From contig VXBA01005714.1 in assembly GCA_013399895.1 (NCBI GenBank), positions 117,186 through 181,185 on the forward strand: a stretch of 64,000 nucleotides of DNA. The letters are read 5' to 3'. This document shows, piece by piece, positions 1 to 13,630 of this stretch; the first letter of the stretch is position 1, and every line of letters begins with the position of its first letter. Under the pieces are notes generated by a model. It was not told the origin of the DNA. It did not search any database and saw only the letters and a program-made list of their open reading frames with translations. The DNA comes from Serilophus lunatus. Its lineage: Eukaryota; Chordata; Aves; Passeriformes; Eurylaimidae. A program made the translations under genes and the position numbers.

Positions 1-979
1 GAGGATTCAGGCACCCAGATCCCTGAGGAAAAGCTCTGAGCCAAAATCCACCTCCTGTGGTGCAGCCACATCTTCTTGGCAGCCCCTCCTGGGGACTGGG
101 GACTTTGCTGGTGGAAAACAGCTCCACCCTGGTGAGGATCACAGGGCAGGGGGATCTCCAGGGCCAGGACCAGTGTTCCTGGGAGATCCAGAACTGGAGC
201 AGTTTGTCCTTCTGTCCCTTTGCTCTTTGCAGGCTCCAGGTTTCACAGAGCAGTGTTTAAGCTGAATTTGCAGTGAGGATCTCCAAGCTGCCCTGAATAA
301 GCCATGCCTGTGTCCTTAGAAAAGATGGCAAAGTGAGATCTATTGATACCTCTCAGCTCCTGGAACCCTCAGCAAATCTATCTCCAGCTGCTCTGTCGAG
401 ACACGGGAGACGGGAAGAGGATCCATAGGTGCACATGCCCTTGCTGTCACTGCTCTGCTGGAACTGCAATTCCATCAGATCCTAATTTCATTCCCATTCT
501 GACACTTTGATGGAGCTGTGGGCCGGGGCTGCCACGTTACAGGGGGTTAATAGAGATGTGGAGACAGTTCCATGGGATTGATGGGCTGTGCCCTGAGCCG
601 AGGGCAGATGGATGTTCCTGCCCAGCCTTCCCAGGGATGGTTTCCCAGCTTCCCAGCCTCCTGCTCTCTCGTGCTTCACAAACTTGGGAATTTTTTTGCC
701 ACCCTGATGCCACTTTTTTGGCATCACGTGGGGCAAACTCTTTGTGAGGGAGCGGGGTCGGATTGTGTTGGGATGGAAAACCCCAAACTGGGAATGTTTG
801 TCGAGGTCTTCCATCAGGAGCCTGGAGCAGGATGTCCCACTGTGCAGATCTTTGCTCTTTATTTGGGTCATGGTTTAACCTCAGCTGGATCATATAAGAA
901 GAAAAATGAAGTGCAGAGAGTGTTTCTGAGTTGAGGTTTTTCTTTGATTTATTGCCAGGGTCTCTTGGTGTCCTCAGGC

Positions 980-1162
980 ATCACGGAGTCATGGACTGCT
1001 TTGGGTTGGAAAGGACCTTTAAAGGTCATCCAGCTCAGCCCTCCTTGAATGAGCAGGGACACCTCCCACCAACCTCATCCAACCTGGCCTTGGACACTCC
1101 CAGGGATGGGGCAGCCACAGCTTCTCTGGGCACCCTGTGCCAGGGCCTCCTCACCTTCATTT
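980..1162 (-). mobile_element. CR1 LINE 3' fragment
   Basis: Read on the minus strand this is a 5'-truncated CR1 tail. It has the GGTTGGAAAGGACC motif near the 3' end and the conserved TTGGACACTCCCAGGGATGG and CTGTGCCAGGGC blocks. The internal part is diverged. Confidence 0.85.
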
Positions 1163-2540
1163 AAAAAGCTGCTTCTGTTCATCTAATCCAATATAAAGTT
1201 GGATATAGGATGTAAAAGCAGTGCTTTTTTTGGTCTGGGAAAGTGAGGACTGTCCTCCCCAGCCACCCCTGAGCCCCTCTGGTCACCCAGACAAGAGAAG
1301 TGGGGACATTCCCAGCACGTGCTGGAAGCCGGGAGCCTCCCAGCCCCGGAGCCCTGGCACAATCCCTGACTGCAGAGAAGCTCTGGCAGCGCATTTCTTT
1401 GACTGCATCCTCCCATTTTGGGCCATCCAAATATCAGCTCAGCCTTTCCTAACCAATTAGCAGAGCACTAATTGGGGGAGGCAGCTGCTGAGCCCCAGAA
1501 CCCTCTGATGTTTGGCTTTATGGCCCTGCCCAGCTCTGCCCTGTCTGCTGGAACAACCCTCTCAAGGAGACCTATTTCCCAAGAAATAACCCTTGACTTT
1601 CAATTCCCTGATGAAACAGGGCAATTTTGTGCTGTAATACTTGACAGACCCTTTTTTTTTTGAAGTCCCAGAGGGACCATGTGATGCTTCAGTGCCGTGC
1701 AGGTCCTTTGCCAGGCTCTGACCCATCACTGGGGAATGATTTTGCCATTAACATCTGGCTTTTTTACAACCCTTCCGTGCCTGGAAATCCCAGTGGACCA
1801 CACTGGGCAGCCTCTCCTGGTGTCAGGGTCTCCTGGCTTAGTTATTTCTGAGCAGCAAATGATAGACCAGGAGCTGCTCTGCTCATCTGGGAAAGCTCTT
1901 GGCAGCATTTTAATGCCTTTTCCTTCCCTGGATTGATTTCCCTGCTTGGAAACCCTTCCTGCAAGGGAAAGCAAAGGGCACCAGGAGTGGTTGGGCTCTC
2001 CAGAAGTGGGACTGTGATCTCCATCAGAGTTGAGTTACTCCAGTCCCTTTCATTTGAGAGGAACCATCCAAATGCTGTCTGGGCACAGACACAATCCAAG
2101 GCGAAATTCCCTCTTTAGAAATGATGGAGGGAGAGGAGTTTTGCAGCTTGAAAGGGGCTCTGATGAGCCACCTGCCCTGAGTTCCCTTTGCTTTGCTGAG
2201 CCCTCTCTCTGTCTCCCAGCAAACATCACTTGGAGGCAGTTGCTGCAGCCTGCAGGTATTTTCTCTTTATCTCATCGTTTCTCAGTGTTTCAGCAGCTCC
2301 TCTGCTCTTGGAAACTGTTTATTTTCAGAGGACCTTGTACTAAAGACTCATAAACCCAGGGTTACAGGAGAGTTACAGATCTGGCTGGTTCCTCTCTCAC
2401 CCCAACCATTCTTCAGATAATTGGATTGAAAATGACCCCAGTGCTGGGGCTTCCCTGGGTCACCAGGGCTGAGGTGATGTCTGGGCTCTGTCTCACCCTC
2501 CCCTCGCTCTGGCCCCAAATCCTCCGTGGTTTTTGGAGTA

Positions 2541-2754
2541 AAGTTGGACATTAGGAAGAATTTCTTTACAGAGTGACTGGGCATTGGCTTGGGCTGCCCA
2601 GGGAATGGTGGATCCCCATCCCTGGAGGTGTTTAAGGAAAGACTGGATGTGGCACTGAGTGCCCTGGGCTGGGGGACAGGGTGGGGTTGGGTCAAAGGTT
2701 GGACTCGATGATCTCAGAGGTCTTTTCCAACCTCGGTGATCCTGGGATTCTGTG
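2541..2754 (+). mobile_element. CR1 LINE 3' fragment, older subfamily
   Basis: It carries the reverse-transcriptase-distal tail typical of another CR1 group: a TTAGGAAGAATTTCTT block, GGTTGGACTCGATGATCTCA, then TCTTTTCCAACC and an ATTCTGTG end. Orientation is the same as the gene. Confidence 0.85.
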
Positions 2755-3229
2755 AAAATGCTCCAAAGGCTCCAGGCTGGGTGTGACCAGGGGGTGCCAG
2801 AGAACCAGGGGCTGCTCTGCTTTGGCTCTGAGGGGATGTGGGAGCTGTTCACTCCCACCCAGGATCGGGATCCAGGGCTGGATCCTGACTCCTTCCCTCT
2901 TCCCAAAACATCCATCCCTGCCTGTGTCCAAGCTGTGGATGTGCCAAGGCTCCTTAGGCAGAAAAACTCTGAAACTTAAGAGTTTCACCTGGTGAAAACA
3001 TACCTGGAAACCAGTTCCTTGTGCAGCTGGTGGCTCAGCCTTGTTTGTCCCTCCCTGCACAGCCTGGGGTCCATGGGATTCCCTTCCTGCCTTCATTTTA
3101 ATGTCTGAGGGGTTTTCCTGCTCCTGCACCTCAATCCCATTGGATTGAGCAGCCAAAACAGGAACATCACTCCTGCTCCCTGTGAGGTGCAGCCTTGCCT
3201 AAGTATTTGGAGGCTGAAGGTGTGATCAG

Positions 3230-3450
3230 ACTCAAATGAGCTCCTTAAAGCTGCTCCTAGTTAAGCTCAGCAGCATTACAAGCTCTGATACGTGTTTTTA
3301 TTACAGCTTATTAAAGCATCAGTGGCTGAGAGTTTATTTTGGAGGTATTTTATTGCAGGGTGATTTACAATAAGCTCTTAAAGAATGTGCAGTCATGGCT
3401 TCTAATAATCATTTAATACATAATCATGAAGTGTTTCTAAATGGTACCAG
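3230..3450. promoter_or_regulatory. Possible conserved non-coding stretch
   Basis: AT-rich, repeat-free and free of low-complexity runs, with TAATAATCATTTAATACATA and several TTTATTA-type elements. This compositional look is common to conserved intronic elements; no alignment supports it here. Confidence 0.25.
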
Positions 3451-3620
3451 CACTGGGAATATTTTGTGGGAAGCAACACACAGGCTGGAATCTCCTGGGT
3501 TGTGTGAGACCCACACAAAACTGATAAAGAGAGACTTTTTCTGATCATCTCATGGTGCTCTAAACCTTCAGGTAACTCCTAATTCCTATGGAGATGCAGC
3601 TTTCCAGGGGGCAAAAAACA

Positions 3621-3752
3621 ATTTCAGTTGGAAGGGATCTTAAAGATCATTTCTTACCATGGGCAGGGACACCTCCCACTGTCCCAGGGGGCTCCAACCT
3701 GGCCTTGGACACTCCCAGGGATGGGGCAGCCACAGCTTCTCTGGGCAAATTT
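3621..3752 (-). mobile_element. CR1 LINE 3' fragment
   Basis: A short minus-strand copy with the blocks GGGCAGGGACACCTCCCACT and CCTTGGACACTCCCAGGG. It stops just after CTTCTCTGGGCA and lacks the terminal octamer repeats. Confidence 0.85.
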
Positions 3753-5344
3753 GTCCAAATATACAACAAAATCCCATTATGATCCACAGCCACCCCGTGA
3801 CTAAGTCCTGCCACAGCAAGAACCCTCATCTTGGGTTCATCCCAAAGTGTCATCCCCTCTCCTGACATTTGGGAAGGAATTTGGGATGGCTCCTTCCCCC
3901 GGAATCCCAACACCTCCGCTCTCAGCATCCAGGCTGGTGTGCAAATCCTGCTGCCAGCCGTGTGGGGGGGAGTCATTAACATTTAGCAAGCCGTGATTAT
4001 AGAAAAAACCCAAGGAAATAAATCAGCACATCCTTTGCTTTCCTGTCTCCACATCCACCCCATGCTCCAGAGGAATCATTTCGCTCCCAAGGAGCATCAA
4101 GTGGTGTTTTGAGCAGGGGCTGCTCCTGGGTGGTTAATCAGCAGGCACTAATTGACTGTCACACTGCTTTCCTTCCCATTTTTATTCTCATTATTCATTG
4201 CCCAGAGAGAAAAGAGGGAGCAGACAGGCAGAGCCAGCGTGGTGTCACCTCCTCCACGTGGCTCCGAGCCACCCAGGGGGACAAAGCCACCACATGTGGG
4301 GGTCACTGGGACTCTCCCTGCTTAAATATTTCCCAAGGTTTGTTGGGAAACAAAAAGGATAATTCCCCAGTTTAGATCTGTTGCAATTAAGGAGTTCTAG
4401 TCCACAAGGAAATTTTTACTTCTGGGATTGTTTTTTCTTTTCAGTTCAATTCATTTCTCCCTGTTCCTTAAAGCTCTGGATTTTCAGCCTTGCTCTGCAC
4501 CCACTTCTGCTCTGGTTCCCTCCACCCACACCAGGGCCCAGAGTTTTCCCTTCCTCTGCCTTTGCCATCTTTTCCTCTCCTTTTTCCCCCCCTCAAATCC
4601 CTTTTTCTCTCCCCCCTGAGGACCCCACAGGACGAGCTGCCCCATTGTCCCCATCCTGGCTGTGATGTGGGAATGCTCTGGACTGAGCTGCTTCCCAGAG
4701 ATAATTTGAGGCAAGAAAGGCACAATTAGATGCACATTTCATGACATCCCACTAATTGAGAGGGGAATTGAGAGTTATTTTGACACAATGCAGAATCTGG
4801 AGACGGCAAAATATTTGCCTTGCTGGGGAGGTTGTTTGGCCATTTGGCACAACTGTCACCACAGCAAAGTGAGGATTGTCCAACACGGTCAGAGAGGAAA
4901 AACACCTAAAAATGACAGTTTTCAGCACCAAACCAGGTCATCCTGCCCAGGGAGAGGGATCAGTTGGGAAACATCAGCTCCCAGGGAGCACCAAGGGGTT
5001 GCACAGCGAGTTGTTTGTGCCAAATCTGGTGTTACAGACACTGCAACATCTTGGGTGCAGAAAAGGGGATTTTGGGATCCAACTCATGGCTACAAGAAGT
5101 GGTGACCAGTTCCCATGAACTGCTGAGGAGTTTCTGCTTCTTGCAGCCAGATAAAAAGGATTTTCTTTTTTGAAGAGTTCTGGTTTTCTTGTTGCTGGTG
5201 TCACTCTTATATGGTTTGGGTTGTGACTGAGCTTTGGGAACTTTCTGCTGGATTCATGGTGAAAAATGGGATTAGGAAGAGCATCAGGTCCTCAGCCAGG
5301 ATGGCTGTGAGTGCTGGGAGAACTGGATAGTTTGAACTGAGCAG

Positions 5345-5460
5345 TTCAAGGCCAGGTTGGACAGAAGCAACCTGGGGTAGTGGAAGGGTGAGAAGGGCAG
5401 GGATGGAAGGAAAAGATCTTCAACCTTCCGACCCAAAGCATTCCAAGATTCTCTGAACTG
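5345..5460 (+). mobile_element. Degraded CR1 3' fragment
   Basis: Recognisable only by CAAGGCCAGGTTGGACAG, CAACCTGGGGTAGTGG and the final ATTCCAAGATTCTCTG. The middle is replaced by A/G-rich sequence, so this is probably an old copy. Confidence 0.6.
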
Positions 5461-7899
5461 GGCACAAATGGAAGCCATTGAGAGGCAGATGCACAGGGGA
5501 TGTTGAGGTCCCAGTCTCCAGACTGGTATTTACAATGAGAACATGGAAACTCCTGATGTGAAAACCAGAAGAGGAGGCTGCTGCCAATCTCACCTTGTCC
5601 AGGGCACGGAGAAGAGCACAGGAATCTTCTGAGGAGCAAGTTTGACTGTCATGGACCAGTGGGAGAGAGAGGAGAGGCCTCTTTGCATCACACCCTTGCC
5701 CAGAGAAGGCTCTCAGGTATCACCCTGAGCCAGGCTGGAATATCCCATCCACAGTCTCTCCATGAGGAGGTGGAGAAAGCAAATTAACTGGCTGCAATTA
5801 ACTTCACTAAATGAGTTTTGGTACCACCAGGTCTTGAGGGGTTTCACAGGTGAGGAACAGTGCTGGAGCTTCCAGAAAATCCCCAGGGGAGACACACAAG
5901 GAAAATTAGGAAGAGCCTGAAGTGTGTCTGCAGCTCCAAATGTCCTTTCTTGGGGGAGAATCGAGGCCAGGGAAGGCTTTTGAGGCAGCTCAGAAGGTCA
6001 GATGTGAAAGGACAACTCGGGCACTGTCCCTGCCCTGAGCTCAAAACCTTTGCCCCCCTCACTGACACCGAGTGTTCAAACCCCAGAATTGACCAGGAAA
6101 ATGGGGGTGGGTACTTCCCTGGATTTATTATGCACATGAACAATGACTTGAACATGGAGTACACTGGACCTAAATCCATGAGATGAGTTCTCCCAGAGGA
6201 GCAGCACAAAAACCTTTCCAAAGGAGTGCCCAGGCTGCTTCCTGTGGTTTTTCTCATTTTTCCTCAGCCTGTCTGGGCTTGCAAATGAATTAATACCTGT
6301 CTTATGTTTGGGTTTATATCCAAGAAAAGGAGATTGGCATATACAAGCCAGAACTCCTCCAGAAAAGTTCAGCCTGAGGGGGGAATTGCTGCATTGAGCT
6401 GGAGTTTATTGCTTTCCAGCTCAGCCTGGAACCCTGCCTGCAGCTGAGTGTGTCCTGTGATGCCTTTAGATTTTATTTGAACCCATGTTTTATCTTTGCT
6501 CTGTAATTGGATGGGAGAAACATCACATGTGTGTTATTCTCCAAGATGCCAACTTCTCCTTGCCACAGAATTGCCCAATTAAAGCTGAAAGCCCTGGGTT
6601 CACTCACTCTTGGAATCCAAGCCACAGTAGCACTTTTTAGAAGGAGAACATTGGGATGATGAAAACTGAGCAGCAGAACTTGGGCAATTCAGGTTAATCA
6701 GCTGTGTGCCACCAATTAGCAGCACTCCATGCTTCCCTGGGCCTGGCTTGGTGCTGGAATGCTGTGATATCCTGGGAAATGCCACCTCCTCCCCTCCTGC
6801 CTCTTCATCCTCCCCTTCCAGGAGCCCTGCCTGCTCAAAGTGGGTGACATCCACAGGAGAAGGTCACTTTAAGAGCTTTGCTGGATTAGGGCCAGCTCTT
6901 GTCGGGTTTACAGATGTTCTTGACCAAGGACTAAACCCTAAATGTCGTTATCACTGTTGCAGCTCAACATCAGAATGGCCATCAGTGCTCAGAGGCAAAA
7001 AGCTGTTCCCTGCAGCTCCTTAGGAGAGAAGCACACAGGAAAATGGGTGAAATCCAGAGGATTTCTATCCAGACTTCAAGCCTGGCTCACCCAGCCCTCA
7101 GCACCCTTCCTTGAGCTCTGGCTGGTACCCATCTCCCTCCAGTGTGACACCCACTGGATTTTATAACAATTTGGCCCCAGGAAAAGGCAGCTGGCAGCTA
7201 AAAACCCCTCTCTGAGCTCGTTTTAGCATCCAGGTGGATATTTGTTCTCCTGAGGCTGCTCCTGTCCTGCTGGGATCAGGAAAGGTCCCCCCAGACAGCA
7301 GATCCCAAACATGAGCATCAAGAGCTGCTTTGAGTCTCCAAGGGATCGAGTTTTTGGCGTGTTCCCCAAAGCTTTGCTACTGTCCATGTGCATCCCATCC
7401 CAGGAGTGTTTTTCCTGGTGATTTTTGCTCTTTGGGAAGCTGTGAGTGATGCTGAGGAGGGACCTCAATAATCCAAAGTGTTTATTAGACAAGGATAGCA
7501 GAGGAGGAATTCTCTCCCAAGGAAAGACCAGAGTTTGCTGCAATCTTTCCAAACACCCTTAAATGATTTTTTTTTTTAACTTCTCTTATTAAATAAATAC
7601 CCTCTTGAGCACCTATTTTATCAGGAGATGTTTTCCTGGGCCCAAACTCTGCTGTTCCCTGAAGGCACACGAGGGCTCCATGGATCAACACTGGGGATGT
7701 GACCCCAGTTGAGGTTATTCCAACATCTCATGAGCTGTTGGGTGTATTTGCACCCTCTGGCCTGCAAGGCTTCTTCATTCCAGTGAAATCCAGTGGAGAG
7801 TGGCTTTGTGCCCATCCCAGCTCCCAGCAGGACCTGAAGTTGCCCATGGCCAACCCCCAGGAACCCCTTGCTCTGCCAACATCACCAGTTTACTGCGGG

Positions 7900-8105
7900 G
7901 CTGAAGGGAGGGTAATGAATTCCAGCTGTTTTGCCTCTCTGAACCCCTCACTTCTGCCTCGCCCTAATTATCCAGACACTTCTGCGAAAGGCCCCGTTGA
8001 TTGCTGAGCTGAATTAGCATTTTGTGCCTTTGGCTCCGACGCTCCGAGAGCACTTCAGGAGCATTAACTCATTTAAAGTGCAAATTGCAACTCCTCTTTC
8101 ATTTT
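7900..8105. promoter_or_regulatory. Possible conserved non-coding stretch
   Basis: Repeat-free, with homeodomain-like cores (CTAATTATCC, GAATTAGCATTTTG) and an octamer-like GTGCAAATTG, just 5' of a CR1 copy. Function is conjecture. Confidence 0.28.
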
Positions 8106-8325
8106 CCAGCACAGGACCCGGCTAGACAGGGCTGTGCTCGTCCGTGCCTGGAAAAGGAGGGAGCGAGGCTTCCCTGCTTTGGGAGGAATGTTGGGTGCTC
8201 CCACCTCCACGCAGGGGATCTGCTCCTGGTTATAATGATGGAGAGGGTGTGGAGCTTCAAAAGCCCCATGAAATCCTGCTTTGCCTCTTCCTTTATTCTT
8301 TTCCAGAAGAAAGTCTCCCAATATA

Positions 8326-8560
8326 TCCTGGAATCCCAGAATGGTTTGGGTTGGGTCTCATCCCACTTCTTGCCCTGGGCAGGGACACCTCCCACTGTCC
8401 CAGGGGGCTCCAACCTGGCCTTGGACACTCCCAGGGATGGGGCAGCCACAGCTTCTCTGGGCACCCTGTGCCAGGGGCTGCCCACCCTCCCAGCCAGGAA
8501 TTCCTTCCCAGTATCCCATCCATCCCTGCCTTCTGGCTCATCCCTGCCCTATTTGCTGAG
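8326..8560 (-). mobile_element. CR1 LINE 3' fragment
   Basis: A fairly complete tail on the minus strand. It includes the terminal region (GGAATCCCAGAATGGTTTGG as read on +), GGGCAGGGACACCTCCCACT, CTGTGCCAGGG and the AATTCCTTCCCAGTATCCCA block. It looks young by its match to other copies here. Confidence 0.88.
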
Positions 8561-11500
8561 TCTGCAGCAACCCCAGGGCCCCTGAGAAGAACAGGAACAT
8601 CCTTCCAGGGAATCCCCCTGATCCTGGAGGGTCTGAGAAAGGAGAGCTTGGGAACAGGGGGGAACAAGGGAGGGGACAGAGGGGTTAAAGCTTTTTGTCC
8701 CCTGCCCTCTGTGCCCTCTGTGCAGCTCCAGCCCCTGGCTGGGCTCATTTCTTACGTGTCAGAATAATGTTGTTTGTTTGGGTTGCAAACACTGCAGGGG
8801 GAATTCTGAAGAAGCTTTCTTTTATTGCTGTGGGTGGAAAGAAAGGGGAGAAAAAAAAACAGCCCAATAACTTTTCTATTAATATCAAGCTTTGTAAGTC
8901 TTTTGTTTGGTTGCCTTGTTTATGAAATCTCTCATTTTGGGTCTCGGCTACTTGACAGTGTCCCTTTGAATAAGTGTTAAAATAGATCCCGGGTTCATTC
9001 CATGCATTTTGTGGAGGATATGAAGCAATTTCACTTGTCAGCCTTGAGCAGGAGATGGATGGGGCTGTTCCCCACCAGGTCATGGAGCAACCACTTGTCT
9101 CTCCCAGTGCTTGCTGGTGTTTACTGGGGAGGATCTGCCTGCTGGATTTGAAAGGAAAAACTAATGCAGGAAAAGAGCCTCGTTGGGTGATTTATGCACT
9201 GCCCCAACCCCCTGCATGTGACACTGCCTGTGTGTGTCCCATGGGCTCTAAATCAGCAGATATTTGGGAATTGCAGTGCAGGGCTGAGGAAAGCTGGGAA
9301 GGAAATCCCAGCTCCAGCAGCATCCTGACCATGGGCTCCCCAGCCTGTCCTCAGGAAGAGCTGGATTGATCCAGGGAAGGCTCAGTGCACCCATGGGGGG
9401 AGAGGTGACCATCCCTCTTTGCTTCCAGCTGGGTTTTTGTGGAGCTGCCTTTCAGAGGCAGACCTGGAGCTCTGGGTGAGACTCTCCGTGTCTGAACCTT
9501 GTGTGGCCTGAAAAATCTGCTGAGAACTGGCTCGTTTCCCTCAGCTCCAAAGGGGTGGCCAGCTCTCTTTTTTCTCTGTCAGCTGCATCTTGAGATACTC
9601 GGATTATTTATTTGGGTAATATTCCAGTTGGAGGCAGAAGCAAAAGATAGCAGAGAGAAAAATTCAGGCTCCTGGAGGCTTTTCCTGGCTGGGGCAGCTG
9701 TGACTCACAGCTGGTTGCAGAGTTGCAAAAGTCACTTCCAAGGATCTTTGGCCCTTCCCAGTGCAGCATCCTCATCCCAGAGGCTCTTGTGGTGGGATTG
9801 CAGCCCCTGGGTGGGTGGGAGTGGGTGCCAGGAGGGCTCTGCCCAGGGACACTGGTGGAAGCTCCCAGGATTTGGCTTCTGCACTTGAGCACAATTTACA
9901 ATTTCAGCAATTTTCCAAGAGGGGTTCAGGGGCTGAGTTTCTTTTATTCTGCTGGAGATTGGCTCATCTTTGGGGCAGATTAAACGTTTTCAGAGGTGCC
10001 TGGAGATCACCTTCCAACCCAGTGATTCACTCACATGGCTGGACTTTTTCTGAAGGAAAAAAGGAGTTACTTCCAACCACTCTGGTCGAGGAAAACACAT
10101 TTCCTGGCTCCCACCTTTTCCATGTCAGAGCAATAGTGTGATCCAAGTGGGAGTCAGCATGGAATAGGTCATGGAATAGGTCTTACCCTCCTGGTGGGTC
10201 CCACAGAGAGGGATCTATGAGGATAAACCCCAGGCAGGTGTGTGTTGGTTTTGTCAGGGATGATGGATCCCCATGGACCAGAATAACTGGATTTCTTCTT
10301 CCCCTCCTCTCCCATCCCCTGGAGAGGGTATTTCCCATTGAACCTGAAGATACCCATGAGCCAAAATGCCTTTTCAGAAACCTTTCCAGACTGCAGAGCA
10401 GAGGAATGGGGATGTTACTGAACCCCTGTGTGATCCACGAGTGCTGCACACCTGGAGCTGCCAGGACTGGAGGAGCCAGGTCCTCTAGATCCCATAACCT
10501 CAAGAAGTTGGTTATAAAACCATCTCCATCCTCAGTTTCACTCCATCAACTGGAACCCTGCCAGAGCTCCGGGTTCAGCTCCAGCAAGGAATGCAGGGCC
10601 CCACAATTCCACTGTCACCTTGTGTGGCTTTGTCCCCCAGCTCCTGTGGCCAGTTGAGCAGCCCTTTGGCTCCTGGGAGGAGATTCGGGGCCATATCCCC
10701 ATTTTTGGGGTTAGTGGCATCTGGGATGGGTTGTTATCCCAGACGTGCTGCATCCAAACTGTGCCTCATTTCCTCTGGAATTAAGGGCTGCATTTGTCAT
10801 CCCAGCACAGGCTGTGGCTCAGATAAAAGGGAATAAAAGTGGAGAGTTGTGCCAAGGAGGAAAAGCACAGAGAGAGGATGAAAGAGCATTTTGGGTGAGC
10901 TGCATGTAAGTGCATTTTTCGTGCAGAGAAGCCATTAAAGATCATGAGGCTCTCTCAGATCCACTGCAGCCAGGCTGCTAATTCCCAGGATAGAAAAGCC
11001 AGGGAGAACATCTTTGGGGATGTGTGGGAATGTATTTATATTGGCATTAAAGCTGCTAAAGCACAAGGATGTGTCACAGCTCTCGGGTGAATTCAGCCCA
11101 GCCAGAATCCTGGGGAAGAACCTGGGAAAAGTTTGGCCAGGAATCCAAAGCTGCAGCAGGGCCCTGCCTTGTTTCCCAGGAACAAGCCCCCAGGCAGGAC
11201 TTCCAGGGGCTCCAGGCCAGCAGCTCCTTACAAATTCCTTTTCTCTGTGATATCCTGGTGTTTCAGGGTGAAGGTTTGCAGGACCCTACACAGAGGGGCC
11301 ACTCTGCAGGACCTGAGTGTGGGACATCCCCAGATCCTGGGATTCAGGTTCATCTCCCATTTGGGCCAAGAGCTCAGCATTCAGCTGCTCTGTTATTTCT
11401 CAGGGGTTCCTTCAAGTGTGGTGGGATGTGGCCAGTCCTGACCATTCACCAGCTAATCCAGGACATCCAAATCTGTCAGGGAGGGTGGGAGAGGATGGTT

Positions 11501-12132
11501 AAACCCCAAAGTCCTGCACTGGGACTGTGCCATGTGTCACCTCACCTGCCTGGCATCCCTGTCACCTCATCCCAGAGCAGCCCCTGTGTCACTGGGCTCC
11601 TTCACCTCCTGAGTTCATTGTCATTTGGGGAGTTCTTGCCCTGCAAACACAGAGCTCTTTGAAGCAGTAAGTTGAAAATCACTGGCTGATAATAAAAGCT
11701 TGGTTTAAATTTGAGCTGGTTCCAATGTCAGTCTGAACTGCCCCTTGAATCAAAAGCTGCTTAAATTATTCTGAAAAATAATTGCCTCTATTCATTAGAA
11801 GAATGTGCCATGGATCCAAGTGTAGCATGAAGTGTTTGATAGCGGATTTTATTTTATTTCTCTCCTTTTCTTTCCAAGATTGCAGTCAGGAAAAAAAACC
11901 CTAAACCTCTTTTCTCTCCCATTAATTCTCTCTTTGAACAGAGCAGGTCAATCCATCAAGTTGCAGTGCTGGGATAGGTGAGTGTTATCTGGCAGTGATG
12001 GATGTTGCTGCTTATGCAAATCCCTCACGAGGTTCCAGCTGCAAAGTGTTCAACTCTTTGGGAATGGGACTGGACTTTTCCACAGCTGAACTCAAGTGAG
12101 GAGCTGTCCTGGCTGGCAAGAGCCAGGAGGGA

Positions 12133-12237
12133 GAATCATGGAATTATTTAGGCTGGAAAAGCCCTCTGAGACCATGGAGTTGAACCATTCCCCCAGCACT
12201 GCCAAGGCAATCCCTAAGTGTGTAGATACCAAAAGTC
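12133..12237 (-). mobile_element. CR1 LINE 3' end, older subfamily
   Basis: Read on + it is GAATCATGGAATTATTTAGG, GGAAAAGCCCTCTGAGACCA, then a CCCCCAGCACTGCCAAGGC block. This is the uninterrupted counterpart of the copy split at 14725-15130. Confidence 0.75.
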
Positions 12238-12967
12238 ACCCTGCCCGTGGTGCCAGGGAAGCACCAGAGTCACAACAGCAACGGGATCAAATCCACAAAT
12301 TGTAGGAAAGGATTCTTTTCCTCTAAACAAACTTCATCCCTGGATTTCACCTCTGTAATTAGCATTTCCCAATTACTCAGGGCTTTCTGGCTGCCTGACA
12401 TTTGGTGTTGCTGTTTCTTGACCCCAGGGACCGCAGGCTTGGCATTGCTGCTGCCAGGTGACATTTCCATGGACACGGATTCACATGGAGATGGAGGTGG
12501 CAGCCAGGGCTGTGACACAGCACTGCCTGTGACAGGGGACAAGGGGAAGGGCAGCTCCTAAGCTTGATGCTGGTGTGGTTTAAATAAATTCCACTGACCA
12601 CAGTTCTGGAGACCTGGGATGAGGAGAACTGGTTGGGAGAGCTGGTTGGGATGGTGATCCCAGCTGGAAGCACAGGGAGCCAGCCCAGCCACACCCCCTG
12701 GCTCTGGATGTGACAGATCCTCCTGCCCTGGTGCTGGCAGGATTGGGAATGGGCAGGGGATCATCTTTGTTCTGCTGTGCTGGAGCCATTTGTTCCCCAT
12801 TCCTGATGTTTGCTCCAGGACTCAGCCCTCTCCACCCCAGCACCAGGACTGTGTTGCCTTGGAGAGCCCTTGGCTCCATCCCTGGGCTTCCATAGTTCTT
12901 CCCTTGTATCCTTCTTGTCCTTTGCTCATCCTGTCCCACAGACCATTTGCTTTGCCAGTATTAACTT

Positions 12968-13110
12968 GACCATCATCATTATCATCATCATTATTAGCCT
13001 CATCATCATCATCATTTATTATAATAAGTATCATCATAATCATTATCATCATCACTGCCATTATTTTTATGATCATTGCAGTTGTTATTATATTTCTATT
13101 ATTGTTGCGC
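12968..13110 (+). repeat. ATC/ATT-rich imperfect trinucleotide tract
   Basis: About 140 bases of interspersed ATC, ATT and CATC units with interruptions (for example ATCATCATTATCATCATCAT). The mixture and interruptions suggest an old, decayed microsatellite. Confidence 0.9.
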
Positions 13111-13468
13111 TTATTTTATTTCTTCTCCATGCCAAGAGTGTTTTGGCTTTACCCAAAAGCCTTTGAAGTTCATCCCAAACCAAATCCCACTGGAGAACTG
13201 CAAATATTTGGGAATCCTGGATAAAGGCTCTGGGACACGTTGAATTTAAAAAGGCAACAAGTTTTTGATGTGAGTGACCCAACTTTAAAGAGCCAAGTGG
13301 AGGGAGATGGATCAGGCTGGTGGGAACTTCCTGCAGTTTGGCTCATTAAACAGGGATCAGTGCTGGGAATAAATGGAATATTGGAGACTTTTGGAAGCAC
13401 CTCAGGCTGCTCTGACACTGTTCCCTGTGTAAAACACTTGAGGCATCAGGTAGGGAAGGAAAACCCAG

Positions 13469-13594
13469 GTCAAGGCCAGGTTGGACAGGGCTTGGAGCAG
13501 CCTGGGATAGTGGAATGTGTCCTTTTCCTGCAGGGTGTGGAATGAGATGGGTTTTAAGGTCCCTTCCAAACCATTCTGGGATTCTCTGAGAATC
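13469..13594 (+). mobile_element. CR1 LINE 3' fragment
   Basis: A plus-oriented tail with CAAGGCCAGGTTGGACAGGG, GGTCCCTTCC and a terminal ATTCTGGGATTCTCTG. The central GTGTCCCTGCCC block has diverged. Confidence 0.85.
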
Positions 13595-13630
13595 AGGAAT
13601 CTATTCCATCTGTAAAAGGGACTTCTACAA

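Noticed and set aside
8099..8767. Overlapping open frames of 128-207 codons on both strands
   Set aside because: Most of the length is CR1 3' tail, which is non-coding in the element itself. The recurring peptides such as PRDGAATASLG mark the CR1 copies.
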